15,882 bases of DNA from an archaeon (GTDB taxonomy: Archaea > Nanobdellota > Nanobdellia > Woesearchaeales > WJKL01): assembly GCA_020056025.1 (NCBI GenBank), contig JAGVIO010000202.1, forward strand, positions 1 to 15,882. The letters run 5' to 3'. Made by a program: the position numbers and the translations under genes. Shown piece by piece: positions 7,406-13,554 of the stretch (position 1 is the stretch's first letter; the number at the start of each line of letters is the position of its first letter). The notes beneath the pieces are model-generated. The model was not told where the DNA came from, searched no databases, and saw nothing but the letters and a program-made list of their open reading frames with translations.

Positions 7406-7475
7406 TCCTCCGTTATGTACTGTTGCCCTCTACGAGGGCTCTAAACTGCTCAGAAAAGGGTTTTGTTTTTAAATC
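7406..7475 (-). promoter_or_regulatory. Leader of cold-shock gene: TATA-like box, hairpin and strong ribosome site
   Basis: On the minus strand, an AT-rich box with TTTAAAAA (about 7475-7467) would start transcription near 7445. The resulting leader of about 50 bases contains a perfect 6-bp hairpin, GCCCTC-GTA-GAGGGC (7439-7425), followed 13 bases later by GGAGGA (7411-7406) and then the ATG. The hairpin is GC-rich in an AT-rich setting and the ribosome site is the strongest in the window. Leader structure in cold-shock genes often controls translation with temperature; that role here is inference. Confidence 0.45.
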
Positions 7476-7519
7476 TTTGGGTAAAAAGGGTTATTTTGGC
7501 AGAATATAATAAAAATCAA

Positions 7520-9619
7520 TCAAATCTTAAACTTGCTCTCTTCAAGCTTCAGGAGCTCATACCATTCTTCATCAATCTTTTTCTGGACTTCTGCTATCTC
7601 TTCTTCTGTCATATGCCTGAATCTTCCCTGTGTGCTCAAGAATTCCTTTACTGGAATAGCGTCAGATGGCTTTTTGTTGATTGTCAGCTTTCCGTTCTCG
7701 ATCTCAAACAAGGGAGTGAATTTTGACTTGAATGCAAGCTCTGAAATCCTGATGCTCATGTTTGGCTGAATCCTCCAGCCCGGAACACAAGGTGTGAAAA
7801 CCTGGACATATGCAGGGCCTTTGTGCTCAATTGCTTTCTTGACTTTGTTGTAGAAATCCTGCGGATAAGCTATGTTTGCTGTTGCAACATAGACATGCTT
7901 TCCATGGCCTGCGATTATCATAGGCATATTCTTTTTCCATTCAATCTTTCCATGTATCAGTTTTCCTGCAGGTGTTGTGGTTGTTGCTGCATATTTCGGA
8001 GTTGCGCCTGAGCGCTGGATTCCTGTGTTATGGACTACAATGCCATCAGCAACAAAATTATGTTCGCCTTCAACCCTTAAGTCTAATGTTGGCTCTTCTT
8101 TTACATATTCAATAGAAGTTATTTTTTCTGTGCTGAAATATTCATTGTCAACTAAAAAATCTCTTTGTTTTATTTGGGAAAGATAATTTGAGGTATCTGC
8201 GTTCTTCTTTTTACTAAAGCAGATATAACCATATGTTGAATTCTCCAGTAATTTACGATAAACAACATATGTTCCTTTTTTCTTAGTCTGTAAATGTATT
8301 TTTCCAACTTGATAACTCATTGTCTGTAAAAGTAATCTTAAAGTTCTTAAGAGATCTTGACTTGCAGAAACATAACGATTACTATTTCCAAAAGAATATC
8401 CGTCTGAGGCAATTAATCCTTTTACGAATGCTTCTTTTTCATTTTGAGTTAATGTAAAAACCCAAGAAGGCACTATCTTTTCTTTTGCACCTTTGCCGAA
8501 TCCAAGAGAGTCAATAAACTTAGCAAGATTTAAAGAATATATGTAAAGATAATTTTTATCTTTCTGAATCAATTTATAATTGAATAATTTTTTGCATAAA
8601 TGAATCAAGCGATTACTTTCATTTGTACCTTTGGGCAAAGCAAAGCCAGTTTCTGTTTTTTCAACCCTTACCCAACCATCACCTACATATAAACCCAAAA
8701 ATTCCATTAATTCTGCAGAACTTGTTTTAGGAATATTTACTTCATTTATCTTATTAACTTTATAATCACCTTTGTTTGAGAGATTTATAGATTTAAATTT
8801 AAAATTTTGTCCAGGATCAATTTTCTTTAGAACAACAATTTCGTCATTTTTCTTCAATTGCCCAAGTTCTTTCCATACAAAATAAGATTCTTTTCCTCTG
8901 CCATTTCTTTTCAAAGTAAGGAATGGGTGGTTTGATGTTGCTTTTATCGTATGATGCAATGTGTTTAATTCAAAAACCTTCTTTATTCCATTATCAAAAA
9001 TTCCGGTACATTTTTTTAATACGAGGCTTCCTGTTTTTTGGTTAAAAGCGTATATTTTTTCTCCTTTTTTAATTTCAGTTATTTTTTTGAGTCCTTTTTC
9101 AGTCATTATCAAAGAATCAAGGCTTAAACAATTCATATAAGCTCCATTGTCATAACAGATGTAGCAGAAATCTGTATTTCTTTCAATTGCCCCTGACAGT
9201 GCCTGAAGGCCAATGTCAAATGTGCCTCCGTCTCCGCCGATTGCGATTACATTTGTGCCTGAATCTGCATTTGCACCTGCATCTGAATTCAATTTCTTCA
9301 GTGCTGCTGCAATTCCTGATGCAACTGCTGCTGCATTCTCAAATGCGACATGTATCCATGGAACCTTCCATGAAGTTTCAGGATAAGGAGTTGAAACTAC
9401 TTCCATACAGCCTGTTGCGTGCGCAATGATTGTATTTTTTCCTGCTGCTTTGACAAGATGGCGCATTGCAATTGTTGCTCCGCAGCCTGCGCATGCCCTG
9501 TGGCCTGAAACAAAAAGCTCTTCTTCTGGCAGGCCTGCAATCATTCTGGGCTGTGCCTGCTTCATCTCCTTTACAGCTTTTGCAGCTCTCTTTGCAGCAG
9601 ATTTCAATTGCCTAGCCAT
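7520..9619 (-). CDS. porB: Pyruvate:ferredoxin oxidoreductase beta subunit with intein
   Basis: 699-residue precursor; removing a 368-residue intein leaves a 331-residue PorB. PorB binds thiamine diphosphate and one 4Fe-4S cluster in the enzyme that converts pyruvate and CoA to acetyl-CoA and CO2 while reducing ferredoxin. Cluster cysteines are C43 and C46 (RACAGCGA), C71 (TGCMEV) and C611 (PCVPGW). The TPP motif starts at GDGGTFDIG (129-137) and ends in YDNGAYMN (156-163), exactly where the intein begins. After it comes the matching TGIQRSGATP. Residues 111-122 (NSDAGANADSGT) are a low-complexity insertion before the TPP motif, and the first 25 residues are a basic extension. The start overlaps the porA stop by 16 bases, showing tight coupling with porA. 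Confidence 0.95.
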   Translation of the reverse strand: MARQLKSAAKRAAKAVKEMKQAQPRMIAGLPEEELFVSGHRACAGCGATIAMRHLVKAAGKNTIIAHATGCMEVVSTPYPETSWKVPWIHVAFENAAAVASGIAAALKKLNSDAGANADSGTNVIAIGGDGGTFDIGLQALSGAIERNTDFCYICYDNGAYMNCLSLDSLIMTEKGLKKITEIKKGEKIYAFNQKTGSLVLKKCTGIFDNGIKKVFELNTLHHTIKATSNHPFLTLKRNGRGKESYFVWKELGQLKKNDEIVVLKKIDPGQNFKFKSINLSNKGDYKVNKINEVNIPKTSSAELMEFLGLYVGDGWVRVEKTETGFALPKGTNESNRLIHLCKKLFNYKLIQKDKNYLYIYSLNLAKFIDSLGFGKGAKEKIVPSWVFTLTQNEKEAFVKGLIASDGYSFGNSNRYVSASQDLLRTLRLLLQTMSYQVGKIHLQTKKKGTYVVYRKLLENSTYGYICFSKKKNADTSNYLSQIKQRDFLVDNEYFSTEKITSIEYVKEEPTLDLRVEGEHNFVADGIVVHNTGIQRSGATPKYAATTTTPAGKLIHGKIEWKKNMPMIIAGHGKHVYVATANIAYPQDFYNKVKKAIEHKGPAYVQVFTPCVPGWRIQPNMSIRISELAFKSKFTPLFEIENGKLTINKKPSDAIPVKEFLSTQGRFRHMTEEEIAEVQKKIDEEWYELLKLEESKFKI
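8027..9130 (-). mobile_element. LAGLIDADG intein in PorB TPP-binding motif
   Basis: Precursor residues 164-531 (368 aa). Splicing marks: Cys1 in block A (CLSLDSLIMTEKG), block B TIKATSNHPF with its conserved Thr and His (224-233), block F DLRVEGEHNFVADG (513-526), block G GIVVHN ending in His-Asn, and Thr as the first C-extein residue. This is a class 1 intein with every expected splicing residue present. Two endonuclease motifs, LGLYVGDG (308-315) and KGLIASDG (400-407), each keep an acidic residue. The endonuclease is therefore probably active and able to home into intein-free porB. Its DNA is visibly more AT-rich than the extein. It splits YDNGAYMN from TGIQRSG in the cofactor site, so PorB should be inactive until protein splicing. 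Confidence 0.95.
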
Positions 9620-10788
9620 TCTCTGACCTCTTGTTTTGACTCAATTGTTTTATTAATTGCTTTTGCAATCATTTCAGGAGTTATATCTCTTCCGCCTAAT
9701 CCCATTATAAAATTGTTAACTATCAAATTATTGTTTGGCTTCAATGCTGCCTTGATGTCTGTGTGCAATGCTCCGTTGTGGCCCAAGGATATGTTCCTGT
9801 CAAGCACTGCAATTGCCTTAAGGTTTTTTACTGCGTCTAAGATATCTTCTTCTGGGAATGGCCTGTAAGCCTTTACTTTTATCATTCCTACTCTCTTGCC
9901 TTCTTTTCTTAGATTATCAACAACCTCGCGTGCTGTGCTGCATAATGTTCCCATGCCAACAACTGCATATTCTGCATCTTTCATCTGATACAATTCGATT
10001 AGGCCATTGCCGTATGATCTTTTGAATCTCTTTGACCATTCTTCATTTGTTTTTCGGATTACTGTAAGAGACTTGGCAATTGCATCATTCTGCTGCTGCT
10101 TGAATTCCATATAGGAATTAGGAAGGCCAATTGGTCCAACTGTAATTGGATTTTTTGGGTCAAGCTTGTAGAATGGCTTGAATGAGGGCAAGAATGAATC
10201 AACTGCTTTGTCAGAGGGTATGTCTACTGGCTCAAAAACATGGCTCAATGTAAAGCCATCCAGGCAGACCATGACAGGGGTAAGGACTTTCCTGTCTTCT
10301 GCAATCCTGAAAGCCATTATTGTTGTGTCCAATGCTTCCTGAGCAGATTCTACATATAACTGAATCCAGCCAGCATCCCTTTCTGAGATAGAATCCTGCT
10401 GGTCATTCCAGATATTAATAGGAGCTGAAAGCGCTCTGTTTGCAACAGCCATCACAATAGGAAGCCTTAAGCCAGATGCTATGAAAACAATCTCATGCAT
10501 CAATGCAAGGCCCTGCGAAGCTGTTGCTGTGAAAGTCCTTACGCCTGTTGCAGATGCGCCAATCGCTGCTGAGAGAGCAGAATGCTCTGACTCGACATTA
10601 ATAAGCTCGCAGTCCATTTCGCCATCGTAAACGAAATCCGCAATTCTTTCCGGTATATGCGTATCCACGAATTCAAGTAAACCTTAAATTCACTGTGGTG
10701 TTATCGGATAGACTGGGATAACTTTGGGCTTACAGAGTTTTGCTGCAATGGCTACTGCTTCTGATGCTTCAATTACTTTTTTTGCCAT
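9604..10788 (-). CDS. porA: Pyruvate:ferredoxin oxidoreductase alpha subunit, split by a 30-base intron-like insert
   Basis: Read as exon 1 (10788-10693, 32 codons) joined to exon 2 (10662-9604, 352 codons plus stop), this encodes a 384-residue PorA, the normal length. Exon 1 (MAKKVIEASEAVAIAAKLC, then KPKVIPVYPITPQ) and exon 2 (THIPERIADF...) join to give the PITP-x-T-x-x-P-E-x-I segment known in PorA proteins such as that of Pyrococcus. Other family marks are INVESEHSA, TFTATASQGLALMHE, RALSAPINIWNDQQD, YRPFPEEDI and GLGGRDIT. Read without splicing, the frame meets TGA (10692-10690) and TAA (10686-10684). A GTG at 10668 inside the insert could only give a protein lacking the first 32 residues, including the PITP active-site motif. 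A palindromic TATA box 23 bases upstream gives porA its own promoter. It is followed by porB with a 16-base overlap. Confidence 0.9.
10663..10692 (-). other. Candidate archaeal mRNA mini-intron (bulge-helix-bulge type) in porA
   Basis: 30-base insertion between Gln32 and Thr33 of porA. Read on the minus strand, CCAC (10698-10695) pairs with GTGG (10668-10665) as a 4-bp central helix. A 3-base bulge, AGT (10694-10692), follows, then a 9-bp inner stem GAATTTAAG/CTTGAATTC (10691-10683 and 10677-10669, one G-U pair) with a GTTTA loop. After GTGG, ATA (10664-10662) can be the second bulge. Cutting after the second base of each bulge (AG^T and AT^A), the rule for the archaeal splicing endonuclease, joins CAG to ACG and restores the protein exactly. 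The outer helix is weak, so this is a relaxed form of the motif with one firm bulge. The insert is in frame in length but carries two stops, which argues against a simple peptide insertion. Confidence 0.82.
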
Positions 10789-10810
10789 CTAACCATTGAA
10801 TATCAAGGAT

Positions 10811-10822
10811 ATATTTAAATAT
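10811..10822. promoter_or_regulatory. Palindromic TATA box shared by divergent porA and endonuclease genes
   Basis: ATATTTAAATAT is a perfect 12-bp palindrome and is the only TATA-like element in the 67-base gap. Its centre is 28 bases from the porA ATG (10788, minus) and 39 bases from the endonuclease ATG (10856, plus). One box could thus serve both directions, with a leaderless porA message and a leader of about 10-15 bases for the endonuclease. Confidence 0.5.
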
Positions 10823-10855
10823 TAGTATCTCTTTGATTCTTTATTGGGTGTTTAT

Positions 10856-12037
10856 ATGGTAAACTATAACATTAATCTGGATGACATTCCTTCGGGCAAT
10901 ATATACCTTAGAATTAAAAAAGGGTATGTGCAAAAAATATCCCATCTAATCAGGAAATCGAATACTCTTCTTCCAGTTGAAATTAAACAAAAAATCTACA
11001 ATATGGAACGGGGGCAGAAAGTTTCGCTAGCCTTCATTAAAAAAATTTCATTAAATCTGGATATACCTATGCATGAAATTGAAAAGAATATAGAAAGAAT
11101 TACGAGTTTAAAGTCAACAGAAGTGGGGATAAGAAATCCAAATTTTCCAATCTGCTTTTCAAGCATTGATGGAGCAAGATTCATTGCTGGAATCATGGGA
11201 GATGGCGAAATGAATAAAGTAATGCAGATAAGATATAATAATCAAAATACATATCTTATAAATCTAATATTGAAATCTGCAAAGAGGATATTTGGGGATA
11301 TAGACTATAAACTTTATTACAGAAAAGATAAGACATACCAATTGCATTTTCCTAAAATTTCTGGATTAATTACTACATTGGTAGGCATTAAGCCGGGATT
11401 TAAAACAATTACGGACAATCCCATACCAGAATGTATCCTCAAAAATAAAAATAAGAATATTAAATTTGCATTCGTAAGACAATTTTTCAATGATGAAGGA
11501 AATGTGAGACTAAAGGATAGAAGATTGCAGGTTAAACAAACAGTAAAAGTAAATGTTTCAAAAGAGGAGGCTAAGAAAGAGATATTGAACTATGCACCTA
11601 AAGTATTAATTGGGCTGCAGAACATGCTTGATTGTTTAGGCATTGATTCAAAAATCTCGCTTGGCGCTTATAGAAAAGACAGGATAGACTGCGAACTTTC
11701 ATTTTACAGGATTGAAAATCTAAAAATATTCCAAAAATATATTGGATTTGATATTGACTATAAAAATCTAAATCTTGATAAGGCAATAAAAAGCTATAAA
11801 TTCCCATCTGCTGCAAGAAATAAAAAGCTAGAATTTGCAATTGAATCTGCAAAAAGAGTAGAGAAAAAATATGGATTTTTCAATAAAGATCTGCTTTCAA
11901 AAGAATGCAAGAGGTCACTTAAAACTGCAACATATTATATTGTTGAATTAAAAAAAAGAAACATGATTAGATGCATTGAAATCCCTAGAAGAAAAGATGG
12001 CCGTGAAATGGCGAATAAATATAAGATTATATCTTGA
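10856..12037 (+). CDS. Free-standing LAGLIDADG homing endonuclease
   Basis: 393-residue DNA endonuclease of the LAGLIDADG family, not embedded in an intron or intein. Residues 1-90 look like a helical DNA-binding region with a helix-turn-helix-like stretch (QKVSLAFIKKISLNLDIPMHEI, about 54-75). The first LAGLIDADG helix is RFIAGIMGDGEMN (108-120, Asp116). The second is AFVRQFFNDEGNV (205-217, Asp213/Glu214). A single chain with two motifs should act as a monomer. Residues 340-393 look like a winged-helix tail. The gene is AT-rich compared with porA and porB. It stands opposite to the por genes, separating porGD from porAB, and its 3' end overlaps the neighbouring gene's 3' end by 11 bases. 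I used the ATG at 10856; a TTG at 10844 would add four residues. Cleavage specificity cannot be predicted. Confidence 0.85.
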   Translation: MVNYNINLDDIPSGNIYLRIKKGYVQKISHLIRKSNTLLPVEIKQKIYNMERGQKVSLAFIKKISLNLDIPMHEIEKNIERITSLKSTEVGIRNPNFPICFSSIDGARFIAGIMGDGEMNKVMQIRYNNQNTYLINLILKSAKRIFGDIDYKLYYRKDKTYQLHFPKISGLITTLVGIKPGFKTITDNPIPECILKNKNKNIKFAFVRQFFNDEGNVRLKDRRLQVKQTVKVNVSKEEAKKEILNYAPKVLIGLQNMLDCLGIDSKISLGAYRKDRIDCELSFYRIENLKIFQKYIGFDIDYKNLNLDKAIKSYKFPSAARNKKLEFAIESAKRVEKKYGFFNKDLLSKECKRSLKTATYYIVELKKRNMIRCIEIPRRKDGREMANKYKIIS

Positions 12038-12464
12038 TTACCTTTTTAGGCTTTGATTCTTCTTTTTTTTCTTTTTCTTCTGATTCTTCTGAAGAGTTTT
12101 CTTTTTCCTGTTCTTCCTCATCTGCTTCTTTTTCTTTCTTCTCTTTCTTATGAAGCTTTTTAGCATGGTGCCTGGCTTGTTTTTTTTCAGCTTTTTCTTT
12201 TTTCTCATGCTTTCGGTATTTGCCTTTAATCAAGCCTGTGATGAATTTAAACAAATATCTTATGCCGAATACAATTACGATTATGCAGACTGTTGTAATC
12301 AAAATCCATATAAGGATCTCTTTAAGATAAGCCATCATATTGCAGTCTATAAGATCTAAGCCGCATTTGAATTTGCCAAACTTAAAAAAATCACGAAGCT
12401 TTAATCCAATGCCTAGCAGGATTCCGATTATAATGCTATTTTTCAATATCTTTAGCTTGCCCAT
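12027..12464 (-). CDS. Small membrane protein with Lys/Glu-rich tail, inside por gene cluster
   Basis: 145 residues, no recognised family. A hydrophobic stretch at about 9-20 is followed by a clear membrane helix at about 48-68 (LKEILIWILITTVCIIVIVF), two cysteines (34 and 41) between them, and a highly charged tail from about 80 to the end built almost only from Lys, Glu, His and Ala. The tail is probably a disordered or helical cytoplasmic segment. The gene starts 8 bases after the porD stop, with GGGAATAAA before its ATG, so it is probably co-transcribed with porG and porD. It ends by overlapping the convergent endonuclease gene by 11 bases. A link to POR function is not evident; it may be a passenger or a membrane anchor, which is speculation. 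Confidence 0.65.
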   Translation of the reverse strand: MGKLKILKNSIIIGILLGIGLKLRDFFKFGKFKCGLDLIDCNMMAYLKEILIWILITTVCIIVIVFGIRYLFKFITGLIKGKYRKHEKKEKAEKKQARHHAKKLHKKEKKEKEADEEEQEKENSSEESEEKEKKEESKPKKVIKI

Positions 12465-12472
12465 TTTATTCC

Positions 12473-12766
12473 CTACTTAATCTCCTTTACCATTGCAATG
12501 CACTTGACAGGGCATTCTTCTGCGCAGATGCCGCAGCCTTTGCAGTAATCATAATTGACTGTTGATTTGCCTTCTTTATCCATTATTATTGCTGAATCAG
12601 GGCAGAACTGCCAGCATCTTCCGCATTTTATGCATCTTTTCCTGTCTACAATCGGCTTCACAGAGCGCCAGCTGCCTGTCTTGTTCTTCAATGTTGAGCC
12701 TGGCTCTTTGACTATTGCACCAATTGTCAGTTCAATCTTATTTTTCTGCTGCTTTTGTTTTGGCAT
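12473..12766 (-). CDS. porD: Pyruvate:ferredoxin oxidoreductase delta subunit (2x 4Fe-4S)
   Basis: 97-residue ferredoxin-like subunit that passes electrons from the PorA/PorB catalytic core to ferredoxin. Two CxxCxxCxxxCP motifs are complete: C45, C48, C51, C55 and C75, C78, C81, C85, each binding one 4Fe-4S cluster. The N-terminal 30 residues containing VKEPGST and then TGSWRSVKPIVD are typical of PorD rather than of free ferredoxins. It lies 60 bases after porG and 8 bases before the small membrane-protein gene on the same strand. No clear Shine-Dalgarno site precedes the ATG at 12766. Confidence 0.92.
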   Translation of the reverse strand: MPKQKQQKNKIELTIGAIVKEPGSTLKNKTGSWRSVKPIVDRKRCIKCGRCWQFCPDSAIIMDKEGKSTVNYDYCKGCGICAEECPVKCIAMVKEIK

Positions 12767-12826
12767 ATTCTGTTTTATCTTTTTTTATTTGGTTATTTTA
12801 TTTTTCTATTTTTTTCTTTTAATTTT
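12767..12826 (-). other. A-rich porG-porD spacer
   Basis: On the coding (minus) strand, this 60-base spacer is almost all A with scattered T and G, and few C. It has no hairpin, no open frame and no clear ribosome site. The T-runs lie on the non-coding strand, so it should not act as a terminator for porG. It is probably an unstructured linker in a shared porGD message. Confidence 0.4.
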
Positions 12827-13405
12827 TTATTTTTTCTGTTTTGCTTTTTCTATTTTTTTTCTTAATATTTTATTATAAACTTCCTTTATTGCCTGCTTGT
12901 TCAGGTCAATGAGCTTTGGATTTCCCTCAAACTTCTGCTCAACTGCCTTGTTCAATGAATCAAGGCTGATTTCTTTGGTCACTGCTGCAAACGCGCCAAG
13001 CATTGCTGTATTGACAATGTCCTGACCAAAGATATTGACTGCTATTAAGCTTGCATCTGCTGCATAAACCTTGAATTTTTTCAGCCCAAGGGCTTTTCCC
13101 GGCTTGCTGGTGTTTACAATAACAATCCCTTGTTTCTTAAGTCCTTCTGTGACATCCAGGTCTTTGATCAGGCTTGCATCAAGAACAACCACAATATCAG
13201 GGCAGTATATCAATGACCTGCGCATATTGCCTTTTTCTTCTGATAATCTTGTGAATGAAAATGAAGGAGCTCCTCTTCTTTCAACACCGAAAGAAGGCAT
13301 TGCCTGGACAGCAGGATATCCCTGCTCAAATGCTGCTATTGCCAGTAGCTGAGAAAAAGTTACAGCTCCCTGGCCACCTCTTCCTATCACCTTGATTTCA
13401 AGCAT
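12827..13405 (-). CDS. porG: Pyruvate:ferredoxin oxidoreductase gamma subunit
   Basis: 192-residue PorG, the subunit completing the four-subunit POR and thought to help bind CoA. The family start MLEIKVIGRGGQGAVT places the GRGGQG motif at residues 8-13. FGVERRGAP (about 44-52), the DIVVVLD strand (about 73-79) and NTAMLGAFAA (about 135-144) follow. The frame is open upstream to 13564, but that extension is hydrophobic, Tyr-rich and lies in promoter DNA, so the ATG at 13405 is chosen. A TATA-like box at 13437-13425 fits a leaderless transcript from here. The C-terminal tail is a run of Lys and Gln. This is the first gene of the porG-porD-membrane protein unit. Confidence 0.92.
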   Translation of the reverse strand: MLEIKVIGRGGQGAVTFSQLLAIAAFEQGYPAVQAMPSFGVERRGAPSFSFTRLSEEKGNMRRSLIYCPDIVVVLDASLIKDLDVTEGLKKQGIVIVNTSKPGKALGLKKFKVYAADASLIAVNIFGQDIVNTAMLGAFAAVTKEISLDSLNKAVEQKFEGNPKLIDLNKQAIKEVYNKILRKKIEKAKQKK

Positions 13406-13424
13406 TATTGTTTGAATAGCCTTA

Positions 13425-13437
13425 TAATATATAAAAT
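13425..13437 (-). promoter_or_regulatory. TATA-box promoter of porG
   Basis: On the minus strand, TTTTATATATTAT ends about 20 bases before the porG ATG (13405), the spacing of a leaderless archaeal gene. The purine-rich AATAA just upstream could be the BRE. Confidence 0.45.
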
Positions 13438-13472
13438 TATTGATTTGCTTAAATAGCATAAACAACCATTTA

Positions 13473-13490
13473 CCGAAATATATATAAATA
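13473..13490 (+). promoter_or_regulatory. BRE/TATA promoter of the 13555 gene set
   Basis: CCGAAA (13473-13478) followed by an AT-only box with TATATAAATA (13481-13490) closely resembles the CCGAAAG-TTTATTAATA promoter at 6636-6653. It would give a leader of about 40 bases ending in GGTG (13545-13548), six bases ahead of the TTG start at 13555. Confidence 0.5.
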
Positions 13491-13554
13491 AAGGTTAAGT
13501 ATATAGTTGTGTTGATTAGATATAGGTATAGATTGCAATAAAAAGGTGTGATAG

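Noticed and set aside
9187..9429. Plus-strand Leu/His/Arg-repeat open frame opposite porB
   Set aside because: It is the reverse reading of the low-complexity NSDAGANADSGT linker and neighbouring PorB codons.
9604..10668. porA as a complete shorter gene starting at the GTG at 10668
   Set aside because: This start lies inside the intron-like insert and would remove the conserved N-terminal 32 residues, including PITP, which are encoded intact just upstream in the correct order.
10663..10692. porA as a decayed pseudogene
   Set aside because: The interruption is one clean insertion with precise borders. The rest of the 384-residue frame and the overlapping porB are intact, which does not look like decay.
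12060..12240. Repetitive T/C-rich tract as a repeat array
   Set aside because: It is the complement of Lys/Glu codons in the tail of the small membrane protein, with no regular unit.
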